Positions 27,101 to 38,192 are shown, numbered from the stretch's first letter. The stretch is 64,000 nt of DNA from Albula goreensis (GCA_022829145.1 CM040743.1:30989646-31053645); one strand, 5' to 3'. Made by a program: numbers and translations. The notes: generated by a model not told the origin, from the sequence alone.

Positions 27101-30100
27101 GGGAGCTGTGGCCATTTACTGGCAGGAATTGGTTTTGTGAACATTACATTCACTGACAGCATGTGTTTACTGACAACAGCAGAATTTACTGACAGAAGAT
27201 GTGTCTCTCTTGCAGGCTGCAGTGCCTTTATGTCCCTTCCACAGACACTGTACAACATCTATCTGTGAGTAGACATTGACTTATTAATCTATATGTACTC
27301 CTTAGCTTGAAAGACAATGACAGAAAAAGAAATAATGCTTCTTCATTTAATAAACGTATAGTACAAACATGTGCAAATAAACAGTCTTTTACAGTCATTA
27401 TTAGTTCATTTTTTATGATACTAATAGCTGTATTTTATATCTGAATGTTGTAAGAATGTTTGCAAGAACTCATTGTAAATGTTAAGTTTAATACTGATGC
27501 ATGAGTTTGCAGATGTACGATCAATAAACTGCTGGTTGAGTGTCCAGCAGGATACTTGGTATAAAATACATAAGTTCAATAATAAATACTTTGCTGACAT
27601 AAAGGAATTTGATCATTGACTTTCATGTGACTGTGTCAGAAATAATATTTTAGACAGAAATAATTTATCTATTTGAGTACGGACATTTGCAGCTTCCCAA
27701 AACACCCCTTCACCCAAATGTTTACATACACGTACATACACAGTCTCAGACATGCACAAATATTAAATATAGTGTTGACTGTGCTTTCAATGATGATGAA
27801 ATCTTCTTGGATTTGTTACAGAATTGCAGAGAGGCAAATAACATATAGGAGTGAAAAAAATTCATTTAGTCATAAAGACAGTACCTAAGGTTTCAGATAC
27901 ACAAGATGGGAGTGGACAAGTTATTACAAAGGGGAGACAGAAAGCAAACTCTTAGTTAATTTTTGGTGTTAATGTAAAAGATAAAAGGTTGCCATATTGA
28001 GTAAAGTCTGTCCGTTGACCCAAAGAAAGATAACCTGATTTTTACATCACTGACGCAGTGCGCATGTGAGTGTGGATGAGTCTCTTTCCATTTTAATACT
28101 AGCAGTCTCCTGGCAAGAAGTGTAACAAAGACAATTTGATTGGAATCCAATTTGGGACAGTCCACATTATGTTTGAACACCAAACATGGCAGTTAAAGGG
28201 TTATGGCCAACAGATCTGTCCAGTGTGGTTGACATGGATTGAAAAATTGTGCAACAAGATATATTTAATTTGGGACAGGAAAAATCATGTGACCCAAAGT
28301 TTGCATCTATCACAAAGGGGGTATATTGTGTGGTACAATTTGGAAAGTTTTTTTTCCTTTGCCAAGAAGGATTTTGACTTGAATAAGGCTGTGTTTTGCA
28401 CTTATGGAATATAAATGATCTAGTATTTGGGCTTTGCCTCTTGTGAATTGTAATGGGATACAAACATGGTCAAGATTACTGCAATGTCAGAATTTTTTTG
28501 CGTGCAAGTAAAGAACAGCTCATTCTACATGTGCCAACTATGAATAATTTATTGATTGGAAATATTACTTATATTAAAGTTGCCCTGTTATGAAAAGGAC
28601 TACCCTTGCTGTGTCGCTGAAGAACAGAATTTAGCCAGTATTGAAAATGGCAATAAGTGGAAGCCCAGTAGGTTATTTATTTTTCACATTTTGGAACACT
28701 GTCTCCCCTTATTGTGACTAGGCCAGCATGATATTAGGAAAATCTGCAATGTGTGATAACATTGTTCAGTATTGCAATGATGATATGACTTGCGAGTGCG
28801 TATTAGCTATACAGTTCCTATGTCTTCCTACTTTAATAGGTACACTGCTAACATAGACCCAAAACATTGAATAGCCTATGCCCACTGAATAAAGAAATGA
28901 AATAACTTTTTTGAATAGGCTTTTATTGAACAAATTGCTCATGAATACCCAACCAAGTAAACAAAACATTAATTTAATTAAGACTGTATAACTATAAGAA
29001 ATAAGTTTTATTTCCTCTACTCCCTTAAAATATTTTCTTCTAAACTCAACAAAATTTCTTTAAACTAAAACAAGTGCGAACTTGCAATAGCTACGACCAC
29101 GTACACTGATGTATCTACGTGTACATGGATTCACACACACACACAACCTCACAAACACTTGACCTCCGTGGCAGATGTCGTGATGCAAAATACTGTGTAT
29201 TTGTGTGAATGTGCAATTCTTTCTACACTGTACATTTTGCCAAAGAATTTGAGGAATTATTGAAGATTATTTTTTTTAAGATTTATAGTTTGTCATCTGA
29301 CTGGCCAAATGGTGTGAATGCATGGCCCATGTATCCAGGGCTCCATCTGATCAGTCAAATGTTGGCATGCTGAGTGTGAATGCATGGCATGTGTAAATAA
29401 AATGATTTTTCATATTCATCGCGTTTATTGTCCTCGTAAGCAGCAGCAATGATAACCCACTGCAACAAACAGTAGACAAGAAACAAAATTATTTCAGCTA
29501 CCATATTAAATTAACATGTATAACACAGACTTGCCACTGCTCAGCAAACACCTATTGCTGTTGTATTTAAAAATGTTTAATTGATACATTGCAGTGTTCA
29601 AATGAACATATTTGACAAGGAAATTTTGTATCAAAATTGTAATAGACTAATATTTGTGTTTTAACATATCTGAGACTCATCCTGTCAAATATAAAATAGC
29701 ACATGCTTGGATTATTTATTTAGCAAAGTGGTCCAACATATCCATGTGTGCAAAAATATGTGAACCAGTATAATCAGTAACTGGTGACATCTTCTTTAGC
29801 AGCATTGACTTCAACTAAACATTAACTGTACCTGTTTAAAGGTGTCTTACATCAATAAAGCAATTGTCCAGAGATTGGAAACAATTGGGAATTGCTTTAT
29901 CTGTTAGCATTTTCACTCGCTTATATTTTGCACATTTTGCTTGTCTTTTTATTTTCATATGCTTTTATGTTGTGTTGTCTGATGCTGAATGTGCTCCTCC
30001 TGGCCAGGTCTGTCTTCTAAAATTCTTTTAATCTTAATAGGACAAACCTAGTACAATAAGGTTGAATAAAATGAATCAATCTGTAAGAATCCCATTTAAC

Positions 30101-32693
30101 CACACCAAACAGCAGACGTATCTGAGTGGTGAAGGAAGAATTCATTAAATTAATGGGATTCATTAATGTTACCTTGTTTTTGCTTAATTATCTAAGTCCA
30201 GATAATATTTTTGACCCTTTCCTCTCTGCAAACAGTAACACATATTGAGAATGCAAATGATGGACTGTATCCTCATTCTGTTCCTTCCTTGTTCTTGTGG
30301 CTCAATACAGATCATTGTCTATTTTGTTAGCTGGGGACATGCCTCTGGCTTGTGTTGCCTCCGAGGATACAATGTGTATCTTGTGATAATACTAATGCTA
30401 CGCAAATGCAGCTGACCTAGGTTCTGTATGTATGTTGGATGATGTAATGGTTATAGTCAAGGAGGAACGCCAGGTAAAATGAATGCAATTGATTGTGTGT
30501 TCAGTGATGATGACCTTCGATGGCAAAATGTAAATATAGTTTGCTATTCCTGAGTGCAGGAGGTCATATTGACAAGTCTCCTTGAACTATTACACTTTCC
30601 CCTTTATATACCCAAAGATCAAAGAAAGTCCACAAATCATCAAAGGAAAACACAATCACAACAAAATAGCAGTAACAACAATGACCCTTGTTTGTGATAT
30701 CTCTGGGTTCCACACTACGTTAACCATTTTTGACCCCACAAACTTTTGAAAGGTGCTCCAAGGATTTTATTCAGTGCCACCATTACATACCATCAATGAC
30801 ACCACCTTTTTCCTCATGCCATATAAAATTTAGAGCAACAACAAACATGGCTACACTGTATATTGAACAGCTAGGGAGATGTAATGCTGTTTTAATTCAA
30901 GGAAAGACAACATAGTTCTGGAGTCAGAGTCCACAGAGGCAGTCGAATGATTGTATCAGCACTGTTGGGGCAATAGCATTGTTTCTTAATCATACCTAAC
31001 TGACTCCCTGCTAGCACTGTGAGCACAGTGTGTTCTCCTTTGGGGTCAAATAAGGGGCGCACTTCTGTAAACTACCCTAACCATCTATTTTAGACCATTC
31101 TTGTTGACACAATTGCCTCTTTTCTGTGGTATCAGTGGTCTTCAGTGCATGAGCTGTTTGCTCCAAGTCCTACCACAACTTTTTAATATATTTAAGGTTC
31201 CAAACAATCAAAATCGTAAATTTATGCATTTTTATCTTGGTGTTGTCTCTTTTTTGTCATGGACAGAGTCCTGGGATTTTGGACATTAATTTTGTTCTTC
31301 ATTGCAAATTTCAATGTTTCTGATATAAAATGGCCTTAAGATGGTAAAGCATTTGTTAGTGACTTGTGTTTGCATAATGATGCTCAGAAATATTTTTTCT
31401 TCCAATGTGTCTGGCTGCCTGTTTACGTCTTCATTGAGAAACGTAACAGAACATGCTTTAGTGTTCCACATATATGAAGTGTTTGTCATTTCCATATCAT
31501 TTTATACATACCCGCTGGGAGATCATGCTAGCTGATGGGACTTTAGGCAGACTTTAAAAGCGTGTTTCTTACAGAGAGGTGTCTGTCTCCAGGGCTCACA
31601 AGCGAGGGTCACTCCTCAGGAACTCGCTGTATGAAGGCCTGCTGCCCCTCCTCTCTCCCTGTCTGCTGTTCACCCTCCTCACCACATGGGCTGTGATGTC
31701 CCCCAGCAACGTCCTCACCCAAAACCCCAGATCATTTCTCTGGATGACAGGAGTGGCTTTCTCCAATGTCACAGTATAAAGCATTTCTTCCCTTTCTCTG
31801 CCCTCTGCCTCTTCTCATTTCTTTTTCTTCATCATCGTTCAGAACAACTGTTTAACCATTTATCATTGTGGTTACTGTATAAACAGTCCAGGCAGAGGGT
31901 ATTTAATGACTTCATATTATATTGTTATACTGTACTGTACTTTAGCAATGTAAGGAAACTTATTTAATGATTAGAAGAACAAAGTAGGGCCCAGTTCCTC
32001 ATTCTCATTTTGCAATGTATCAAAATATTAAAATATAGTAAAATGATAGCTGTGAGGAACAAAACAAAAAATCAAGGAATGTTGGAGAGGTAGCTGATCC
32101 ATGAAAAGCAACTGGATTTGGCCCCGCTCACTGTATTTCCGACACTTCCTGTTTTTCTTTCTCTCATAAAGTGCAGACTCATCATTTGCCAGATGACCAA
32201 CACAAGGACGGAGGCTTTCCACTGGCTGCTGCTTCCGTTAGCTGGAATTACTAGTGGAGTAGTATTTGGTATTCCGGCGCAAATTGAGTTCCTCTGTCTC
32301 ATGGCCTACAGTACCTTGGTAACAGTCGCCCATATTCATTATGGAGTCTGTGTGGTGAGTAACTGCATAATTTTGCACACATTACTACTGCTTTTCATGA
32401 ATGGGCGTATGGGAATAGTCATGTGACTTCTTGACTGGCTAAAGGCTCTTGATATAATCTCTCATAATAATTAAAGCATGCAGAAGGAGTACTGATAAGG
32501 GAAATATGTGCTACTATATAGATGTGCTTTTGGCAGATTTTTAAACTTTAATTTCTTAAATGGGCCTTCCTCTGAATAATTGTAGGTATTATGCTTTATT
32601 TTACATTTATATTTTCTTTACTTCCAGGGGAGACAGCTGAGTAAACACTTGAACATTTACATATTCTCCTTGGGTAAACGACATCAGGAATAA
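12142..32693 (+). CDS. EPT1/SELENOI-type CDP-alcohol phosphotransferase lacking selenocysteine
   Basis: Predicted ethanolaminephosphotransferase: transfers phosphoethanolamine from CDP-ethanolamine to diacylglycerol (Kennedy pathway) in Golgi/ER membranes. Ten exons: 12142-12198, 13313-13381, 19039-19147, 20378-20452, 23623-23888, 24741-24849, 27216-27264, 31593-31773, 32172-32354 and 32628-32693, giving 387 residues (human SELENOI 397). The family signature DG-x2-AR-x8-G-x3-D-x3-D is complete in exon 5 (DGKHARR ... GELFDHGLD). Hydrophobic segments match the usual multi-pass topology. The N-terminus ([20 protein letters not shown]) and HIHYGV near the end follow EPT1, not CEPT1/CHPT1. The reading frame stops with TAA exactly where SELENOI has its UGA selenocysteine, and the last ten-residue tail is absent. 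Divergence from SELENOI (for example DSIDG for DGVDG) suggests a paralogue rather than the direct orthologue. Substrate specificity is inferred from the family. Confidence 0.9.
12454..12600 (+). other. Unexplained GC-rich open frame in EPT1-like intron 1
   Basis: A 48-codon frame ([18 protein letters not shown]...) within a locally GC- and CpG-richer patch, preceded by a good acceptor (TTCTCTACCAG at 12434) and containing a donor-like CTCTCTG|GTTAAC at 12549/12550. Used as a cassette exon it would bring an early stop (AAG CAG GGA TGA), so it is not an in-frame exon of the host gene. No family recognised. Confidence 0.3.
13313..13381 (+). CDS. EPT1-like exon 2
   Basis: 23 codons, residues 20-42. 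Acceptor TTTCATTTCAG, donor AAG|GTGGGT. Encodes [14 protein letters not shown], highly conserved at the membrane entry of EPT1. Confidence 0.92.
14530..15230 (+). mobile_element. LINE reverse-transcriptase remnant
   Basis: Frame-shifted remains of a non-LTR reverse transcriptase. [16 protein letters not shown] at about 15050-15100 matches the 'GPLLFSLYMLPLG' block, and FHCCPDDT stands where FHCYADDT should be, so the catalytic YADD is broken. Several stops. In intron 2 of the EPT1-like gene. Confidence 0.6.
15480..15975 (-). mobile_element. L2-like LINE fragment
   Basis: Minus strand encodes, in two frames, [10 protein letters not shown]...[14 protein letters not shown] and then [18 protein letters not shown], the C-terminal part of L2/Maui-type reverse transcriptases (typically [18 protein letters not shown] and VPR...AFS..AP.LWN). 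Stops and a frameshift make it inactive. It sits next to, and opposite to, the LINE remnant at 14530-15230. Confidence 0.65.
18669..18866 (+). mobile_element. tRNA-derived SINE, complete, with target duplication
   Basis: Starts GGCGTGCCCCGGTGGCTCAG, has an RNA polymerase III A box (TGGCTCAGCTGGAAGAGC), a B box (GGTTTGAATCC) and a TGCATGTCCTCTCCTCTCTC body, and ends in AATAAAGTGGAAAAATCCC plus A-runs. It is flanked by a perfect 11-bp duplication AACTATACATT at 18658-18668 and 18867-18877. Recent enough for the duplication to be intact. In intron 2 of the EPT1-like gene. Confidence 0.88.
19039..19147 (+). CDS. EPT1-like exon 3
   Basis: 109 bases, residues 43-79, phase 0 in, phase 1 out. Acceptor CTGTTGCAG, donor CAG|GTAATT. 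Encodes the first transmembrane helix after [12 protein letters not shown]. Confidence 0.92.
19351..19949. mobile_element. MITE with 'TAGGGCTGGGC' inverted ends
   Basis: Left end TAGGGCTGGGCATTATACCA and right end TATATTGCCCAGTCCTA are inverted copies (about 17 of 20 match). A 600-bp non-coding element of a type common in fish, in intron 3 of the EPT1-like gene, 200 bases after exon 3. Confidence 0.65.
20378..20452 (+). CDS. EPT1-like exon 4
   Basis: 75 bases, phase 1 to phase 1. Encodes [20 protein letters not shown], the loop and second transmembrane helix. Donor TTGG|GTAAGA. Confidence 0.92.
21595..22085. repeat. Purine-rich interspersed repeat of uncertain class
   Basis: A long stretch of AGG/ACAGGCA-type words (CAGGCAAAAGGAGG, AACAGGTAACAAGAC, CACAGGTGAACAACTGGG) typical of a dispersed fish repeat. 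The 125-residue minus-strand open frame here is composed of low-complexity Leu/Cys/Val/Phe and is not a gene. Confidence 0.5.
23623..23888 (+). CDS. EPT1-like exon 5, catalytic exon
   Basis: 266 bases, residues 104-192. Carries the whole CDP-alcohol phosphotransferase motif: Asp-Gly, Ala-Arg, Gly and the two downstream aspartates that bind metal and the CDP group. Also [20 protein letters not shown], nearly invariant in EPT1. The residues just before the motif read DSIDG instead of DGVDG, but the Gly altered there is outside the signature. Acceptor TCTTACAG, donor TTG|GTGAGT. Confidence 0.95.
24741..24849 (+). CDS. EPT1-like exon 6
   Basis: 109 bases, residues 193-229. Acceptor CTTTTTTTAG, donor ATAG|GTAAGT. 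Encodes [15 protein letters not shown], matching TAVVGVEAW of SELENOI. Confidence 0.92.
24850..27215. other. EPT1-like intron 6
   Basis: AT-rich; an A-run at 25970-25988; possible tRNA-like B-box motif (GGTTCAAATC) near 25509. No coding exon seen. Confidence 0.45.
27216..27264 (+). CDS. EPT1-like exon 7
   Basis: A 49-base exon, phase 1 in, phase 2 out. Encodes [16 protein letters not shown]. Acceptor TCTCTTGCAG, donor CT|GTGAGT. Aligns without gaps to GCALCVTLPMSLLNFF. Confidence 0.9.
27265..31574. other. EPT1-like intron 7
   Basis: The 4.3-kb intron holds a DNA-transposon remnant at 29735 and a CA repeat. The AATAAA-rich DNA and open frames (for example 28136-28414) show no family similarity. 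Confidence 0.45.
29735..29885. mobile_element. DNA-transposon remnant
   Basis: GGTGACATCTTCTTTAGCAGCATTGACTTC is split over the element and resembles the block at 48386-48420 (GGTGGCACATCC then TTTAGCAGCAAAGACTTC). Two short related pieces of the same fish DNA-transposon family. Confidence 0.35.
31593..31773 (+). CDS. EPT1-like exon 8 (with a second in-frame acceptor at 31575)
   Basis: 181 bases, residues 245-305. Two acceptors lie 18 bases apart, both in frame: ...TTACAG before 31575 and ...GTCTCCAG before 31593. The downstream one is chosen because it gives exactly the human segment length (19 residues from the Asn of NIY to the Gly of LYEG, against 19); the upstream one would insert six residues. 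Encodes [20 protein letters not shown]. The donor ACA|GTATAA is weak. Confidence 0.85.
32172..32354 (+). CDS. EPT1-like exon 9
   Basis: 61 codons, residues 306-366, phase 0 both ends. Acceptor CTCATAAAG, donor GTG|GTGAGT. Contains [12 protein letters not shown], the last transmembrane helices, and [10 protein letters not shown] (SELENOI LAHIHYGVRV). Confidence 0.93.
32628..32693 (+). CDS. EPT1-like exon 10, ends in TAA at the selenocysteine position
   Basis: 21 codons plus stop. Acceptor TACTTCCAG. Encodes [21 protein letters not shown] then TAA; the SELENOI counterpart reads on through a UGA (selenocysteine) and ten more residues. Counting from the shared Tyr and Phe-Ser-Leu, the TAA falls at the selenocysteine codon with no gaps. 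Confidence 0.9.
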   Translation, partial: GRQLSKHLNIYIFSLGKRHQE

Positions 32694-35690
32694 CATCGAC
32701 TTAGAGGAACAATGAAGACTCACTTCCACTATACTGCTATAAACTGGAACAATTCAGAATGACTGTATTTCATAGACCAAAGGGATATGGGCTAGGACTG
32801 GTTTACATATTGTGTCTGAGGAAGGTTTTGCAGCTTCTCAGGTAAGCAATTAAGAACACAGAATACTGGAACTTGTAAAGGGGCATTTACAATGCTTAGG
32901 TCTGAAATAACACTCTGGGAGAATATTTATATGTATGAGATGGTATGATATGATATTTGGGTCTAGAACAGTAAGATCTCAAAATATAAATGTCACTAAT
33001 GTCATTTATGTGAAGTGCAACACGGAAAATATTTTTTGACTACAGGACTTAAAAATGGTCTGTGACTATTTAAAGAATGACTGTAGCTACATTTTCATTA
33101 ACTTGGATTTATGTGGCTCCACAATGCATACTAATGTGGGCATGAAATTTTATAAACTGATTGACTTTCCTTAGTCAGCAGTTTGAGAAAATGCAAAATA
33201 ACTGGCCTAAATGTGCAGGTAAGACAAATGGCTGCAATGTAAATTTACACAATTTACCTGAATTGGCTGCATTAAATACGCAGCAACTCCAATGTGAAGA
33301 TAAATTAAGTAAAGAGCATGACTGAGTGCAACATATGGAGCTTGTAGAAATAATGAAGAAATTTGATTACTGGTCTTGGTTGGTGTTTTCCACACAGAAA
33401 AACTGTTAGCTGACAAAATCAACAAAATAAATTCTCTGCAACATTCTAATGGAAATGTAGCTACTGAAAAATTGTTGAAAATACAAAAAATGGACACAAA
33501 AATGGTAGCAATTTTTCTTGTGTATCTGAACTGCTAATTGGTTATGACATCCCACTCAGGAAAAAAGTAGTGCTTACTTTGTCTGCTACCCTTTTCTATG
33601 TCAAGGACCACTGTAGCATTTACAAATGTGTACATTTGAGGAGCTCCAATCTATTGACAGAGAGTAATGAGCTGCTTTTTTATCCCCAGAATATGGTCAG
33701 AAATCACTGTCCAGAAATAGTCACTGGCTGTTAAATTTCAGTTTTAAAACATTTTTGTAAGTCTTCCATGTCTGAGAAGAGATTTGATAAAATTGTAAGC
33801 AATAGGAGCATGGGAACAAAGACAGAGATGAAGCGTGTCCTGTTTTTTTTTTTTTTTACAATTATGAAATATTGATAATTTTTAAGGATAATTTTAAACC
33901 AGAAAGTCAGTTTTAAGTAGTGACTTGAGGTTTTTTATTGACAGTTTTCTTACTTTAACCGTAGGCAGGAATATCTCCAGCAGCGTTCCACTGCCAGCGT
34001 TTCATAAATCCTTCTGCGGAAGAAGGTACGAGTAATAAAAACTAAAGCGAGACTAACATTTCAAAGAAAATTAGGTAGATTTCTTGTGGATGTGCTCGTA
34101 CAGTTTCAGAGCATGATTTACTACTGCTTAGTGATGACACTGTTTCTAAAAACAGCACATTCTTTATCGTATGCCTGTTCAGTGAGATTTTAATAGCTTT
34201 TTGAAACATAGGCACTGCAATGACTGCAGCCGAGTTTGTGGGCTGCAGAGCAAAAAGGTGCAGTGGCTGACAGAATGCACTTTGGAGGTGGTACAAGTTT
34301 GTCTGTGATATCCCAAACTGACGTATGATGTTGCAGTTATAAGTGACGTTTGGATGCATTGCTTTTTTCCTCCCTGAAACTCGAAGGGAAAAAAATTGTG
34401 GTAAAAAGTGTTTGGAAAAAATGGCACTGGATGAACACTTAAGTGCCATTTCCTTCACAGATGTTTCCTCCATAAGAGTCAAACTTCTGTTTTCCTTGTG
34501 GGATCGTTCTAAATTTATCTTTTCATAATCTTAAACTTAACAGCACAGGAGTATCCAGAAGGGAGGGCACCTTTGTGTCAGCATTCCGGAAGGGCTGACA
34601 GAATACTCTGGCACAGTGGAAGGGGGAATCCCTCAGTGAGGTCAAAAAATAATAATAATACAGTAAATAACCAATATACCTCTGGAACACAAAACAAGAG
34701 TCAGTCATTTTGAAGAAGAATGGTTTTCGTTTACATATTGTAACAGGAATATTGATTTGCTGTTACTTGCTGTGAGAAATTCTATATATCCCATGTCTTA
34801 ATACAAGGGCAAGCTGAGCCCTACTCATTGCTGTATTAAGTGTGGACTGTGATTAGCTAGCTATAGTAAGGAGTTCACAGCAGTTGTAAACAATTGGCTT
34901 TGTCCAGTTGGGGGTAAAGTGAACTTGTGTCAGCCCAGACATGTGGTCTTTAGGTACCACTACAGGTACCTATGTGTCATCACTGCGCAATTTACCTCTC
35001 CTCATTGATGTTGTCTCTCCTGTTTCACTGTTTTAACTTGTAGAGGCAGAACATAATCACTGGTTTGCAGATGATTGTATTTGAGGAGTTCAGTTTGTAA
35101 CTGGCACAGAAGATGCCATAGAAATGCATACTTGAGACAGATACCACGGTTCAGTTTGCAATTCCAAACTAGAAGCAGAAACTGCATGAAGGAAATATAA
35201 ACCGGATATCCCAATTAGCAAGACCAGATTACTTCAGCAATGCCAAATATAACTCAATAACTTGGACTAAATGAACTGTTGCCTCAATTTCAGTTTCTTA
35301 ACCACAAAACTAAACTGGAACATACAAAAGCACATGGCATTGCCTGTTAAATTTTATAGTGATTACAATATTTATGAATGTAATTATTTCCTTCTAAGTG
35401 TTAAGATACTTAAAATGTTGTTTTGGAAATGTGGTATAATTAATATGTACATCAATTTGTAAATATAGTTTTGTTTTTAGTACAGTGGAAAGGATATTTA
35501 ATTATATAATTCTAATTTAATAATGTGAATTATGGATTTCCTTCATGGTGTTTTGTCTGTGAATGTCTGCACGTTGTGTGAAGATCTCATTTCCTGCTAA
35601 TATTTCACCGAGACAGAATAAACTGTGTTTGTGGTTTATATTTCATGTTTTGAATTTATACCCAATAAAAAGAAATAGATATTGGATTTT
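32694..35690 (+). other. 3' untranslated region of the EPT1-like gene (extent uncertain)
   Basis: About 3 kb without a recognisable coding exon. AATAAA hexamers occur at 33426, 34034, 35617 and 35664; the last two, 47 bases apart and followed by T/GT-rich DNA, are the best candidates for the main poly(A) site. A perfect donor-like CAG|GTAAGC at 32841/32842 and an acceptor-donor pair around 33965-34025 could allow splicing inside the 3' UTR. A T-run lies at about 33843-33858. Confidence 0.5.
35664..35669 (+). terminator. Likely poly(A) signal of the EPT1-like gene
   Basis: AATAAA followed within 30 bases by TATTGGATTTTATTG and then GT-rich sequence. A second AATAAA at 35617-35622 may be used as well. 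Confidence 0.45.
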
Positions 35691-36930
35691 ATTGCAGAAA
35701 ATGTTTGCTTGCTCATGGTGATGTTTTATTTTTAAATTGAAGAATTTTTACTTCTGTGTTAAGATGATTAAAGCAACTGAAACTGGATGGAAACTGGGCC
35801 TGATTATGAAAGGGCAGATTTTCACATTTCCACACAACTGCACCTTGGAGTCATTTAATCCACCTACACCACAGCTGCTTGCAAAAGAAACAATGTTGTA
35901 TTAAAATTACCTAGTTGCTTGCTAGATAAGTGGAATTCAGAATAAAATTAATTATTTGATACATTTTTTCAACCAGAATAAATAATTCTGCAGCCTCTGG
36001 TTGGCTCAAAGAGCTAGACATTCACCTGGAGAGACGAACTGCCTTTAACTCTGCTTTAAATCAAATTGCATGAATTACCGGCAAAATTAATGCAACACTG
36101 AGCGAAGATCACTAAACAAGTGTGCACTTGGTTAAAAAAAAAAAAAATTAAAAATCAAGTCACCAATTGACTATTACATAGGGTATGTTTGAATCAAATT
36201 TTTAAAATTGTATTTGGCATCAATTATGATGAAATACCCTTTCCTGATCTGTTCATATCTTAGATTATAGTGGAGAATTAGTAATATGTATAATTATATT
36301 TGTTCAGTCTTCAAAGCATAAAATGTTGGACTCCATCTGCTTTTTTTTAGTATATGTGACACAATGTGATTTTACAGAACTGTTCACACAGAAGAGAGGT
36401 CTAGTATTTGAATATTTTATAAAGTTGACAAGTTTTCACTTTTATATGCACATTTTCACTAAGCACGTCACAAAAAAAGTGGGAACTGACAATATAAATG
36501 TACAAATTTATGGTAATAGAAACATAGGTAGTGCATCTTAAAACAGCTCTTAGATGTGATGCTTTACAATCTACGGAGGATAACATTTCATACAGGAATC
36601 TCCTGTCAATGTTACTTTCAGCATGTATGCCACAGCAACGAGTCCACCACAGAAGAAATGTATGGCAACCAAAAAAGAAATAAACATCAAGCCAAAAATG
36701 GACTTAATTTTTCATGGGATTACCCTGTGGTCCTAAAACCTGTAGTTTATTGCCACATCCAGGCAAAACACCTACATGAGACTATATGGATTACTGTCAT
36801 GAACACAAAAATGTACCAATCTTGTGCAACTGAGGAACCACGAGGCAAAGAGAAGTGACACAGAACAGTGGTGAGACAATGAGGCGAGTCAGAACAGGCA
36901 ACGTGAAAGAGCACTATAATATGATATACA
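35691..36930. other. Intergenic gap between the convergent EPT1-like and MAPRE2 genes
   Basis: AT-rich, with an A-run at about 36134-36147. A weak hairpin at 35806-35851 was examined as a selenocysteine-insertion element and rejected. No exon. Confidence 0.45.
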
Positions 36931-36939
36931 ATATTTGGA

Positions 36940-38192
36940 GTCATTATTTTTATTCTTCAATCAAATGTGTAGGTTTTTATTATAGCAAATCCACCCAAAC
37001 CTCCTCAGCTTTGAAATGGCAGGTTAAACGTACAAAACACAGCTCACTTAACATAGTTTTTATTAAATATGTAAAAAGATAAAAGCAGGTCAAGTTATTC
37101 ACATAATAATCGAAGACAAAAAAATTACCAATGCTAACATGCAACGAATTGTGGGGAACGCATGATGAGTGAGACAATAAGACATGTCTAAGAAATCCCC
37201 AATATTTTTTTGTTTTTGCTATTTATAACTATAAACAGTACATATGTTTACATTCCTTTTCATTTTACACATAATATATGACAAAAGCATTACGGTGAGC
37301 AACTGAGTTTAGTTATAGTAAATGCATAATCAAGGAAAGTAGTGATACAATGTACTGGAATACTGTATTGTGTCAAATTCCCAGTGAATGGACCGGTAAC
37401 AACTTCCATTAAACCTGTGGTTTAAAAATTAAATATAAGCAATATATCTTACACATGGATTCACTTATGTTTCAATTCCTTGGAATTGGGATGGGTCTTA
37501 CTTACAAACTAACTTGAATTCCTGATTCATAAACACTGCAGCATTTCTCCCTTCATGTGGAAATGTAACCAAATCAAATACACTTCTTCATTCACAACAT
37601 TCTGTTAAGCACAATTATACTTTATAACAAGATCTCAGTATAACAGTTCAGAATTAAGTATAGCACAAGTTAAATGTTTGTGATGGAAGTAGAGCGGGAG
37701 GTAAAACAAAGTAATAATACTAGCTTTTTCAGGGCTATGCTTATTGCATTTTATCACAATTAATAGAACTGATATGTCAAATCCAACACTGAAATAGCAA
37801 ACTTTAAAGCACACAGTAATGGATTGGAAAGAAGCAGGTAGTGTTTCATCTAATAAAAACTAACCGACCTAAATGTAACATCTTCTCATACCTGAGCTCT
37901 GAATGAATCTTCTGCACACCGGAGTGCTTCGCTCTTACTGTCCTGGGATCAGTCAGCAGTGGCCAGAGCAGGATACTTTATGTGTTAATGAAAATGAGAT
38001 GCAGTACTTCAACTGTCACGAAAGCACACAAAATGCTCAACAGTGGATTCTTAGAAGGGGCTGCGTATGTGCTCAATCCTCAGGACAAGGAAAACAAATC
38101 ATGACAAAATAAAAAGCTGAAAAACAGTTCCCATGAAATCAAAGGTTGTGATGGCGGTGCATGGCGTTCGTGCTCCTCCAGGGGCATGGTGT
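36940..38192 (-). other. mapre2: MAPRE2 3' untranslated region
   Basis: Follows the TGA at 38193. AATAAA hexamers on the minus strand lie at 37064-37059, 36981-36976 and 36954-36949, so the transcript probably ends near 36930-37040. No coding exon seen. Confidence 0.5.

Noticed and set aside
34042-34482. 146-codon minus-strand open frame
   Set aside because: Lies antisense in the 3' region of the EPT1-like gene, has no recognised family, no splice partners, and a frame of this length is expected about once by chance in 64 kb of two-strand AT-rich DNA.
35806-35851. ATGA followed by a bulged 8-bp helix (AAGGGCAG with CTGCACCTT) and GGAG, as a possible SECIS element for the EPT1-like gene
   Set aside because: The 3' side lacks TGA opposite ATGA, the apical loop has no AA or CC at the expected distance, and it lies past the likely poly(A) sites.
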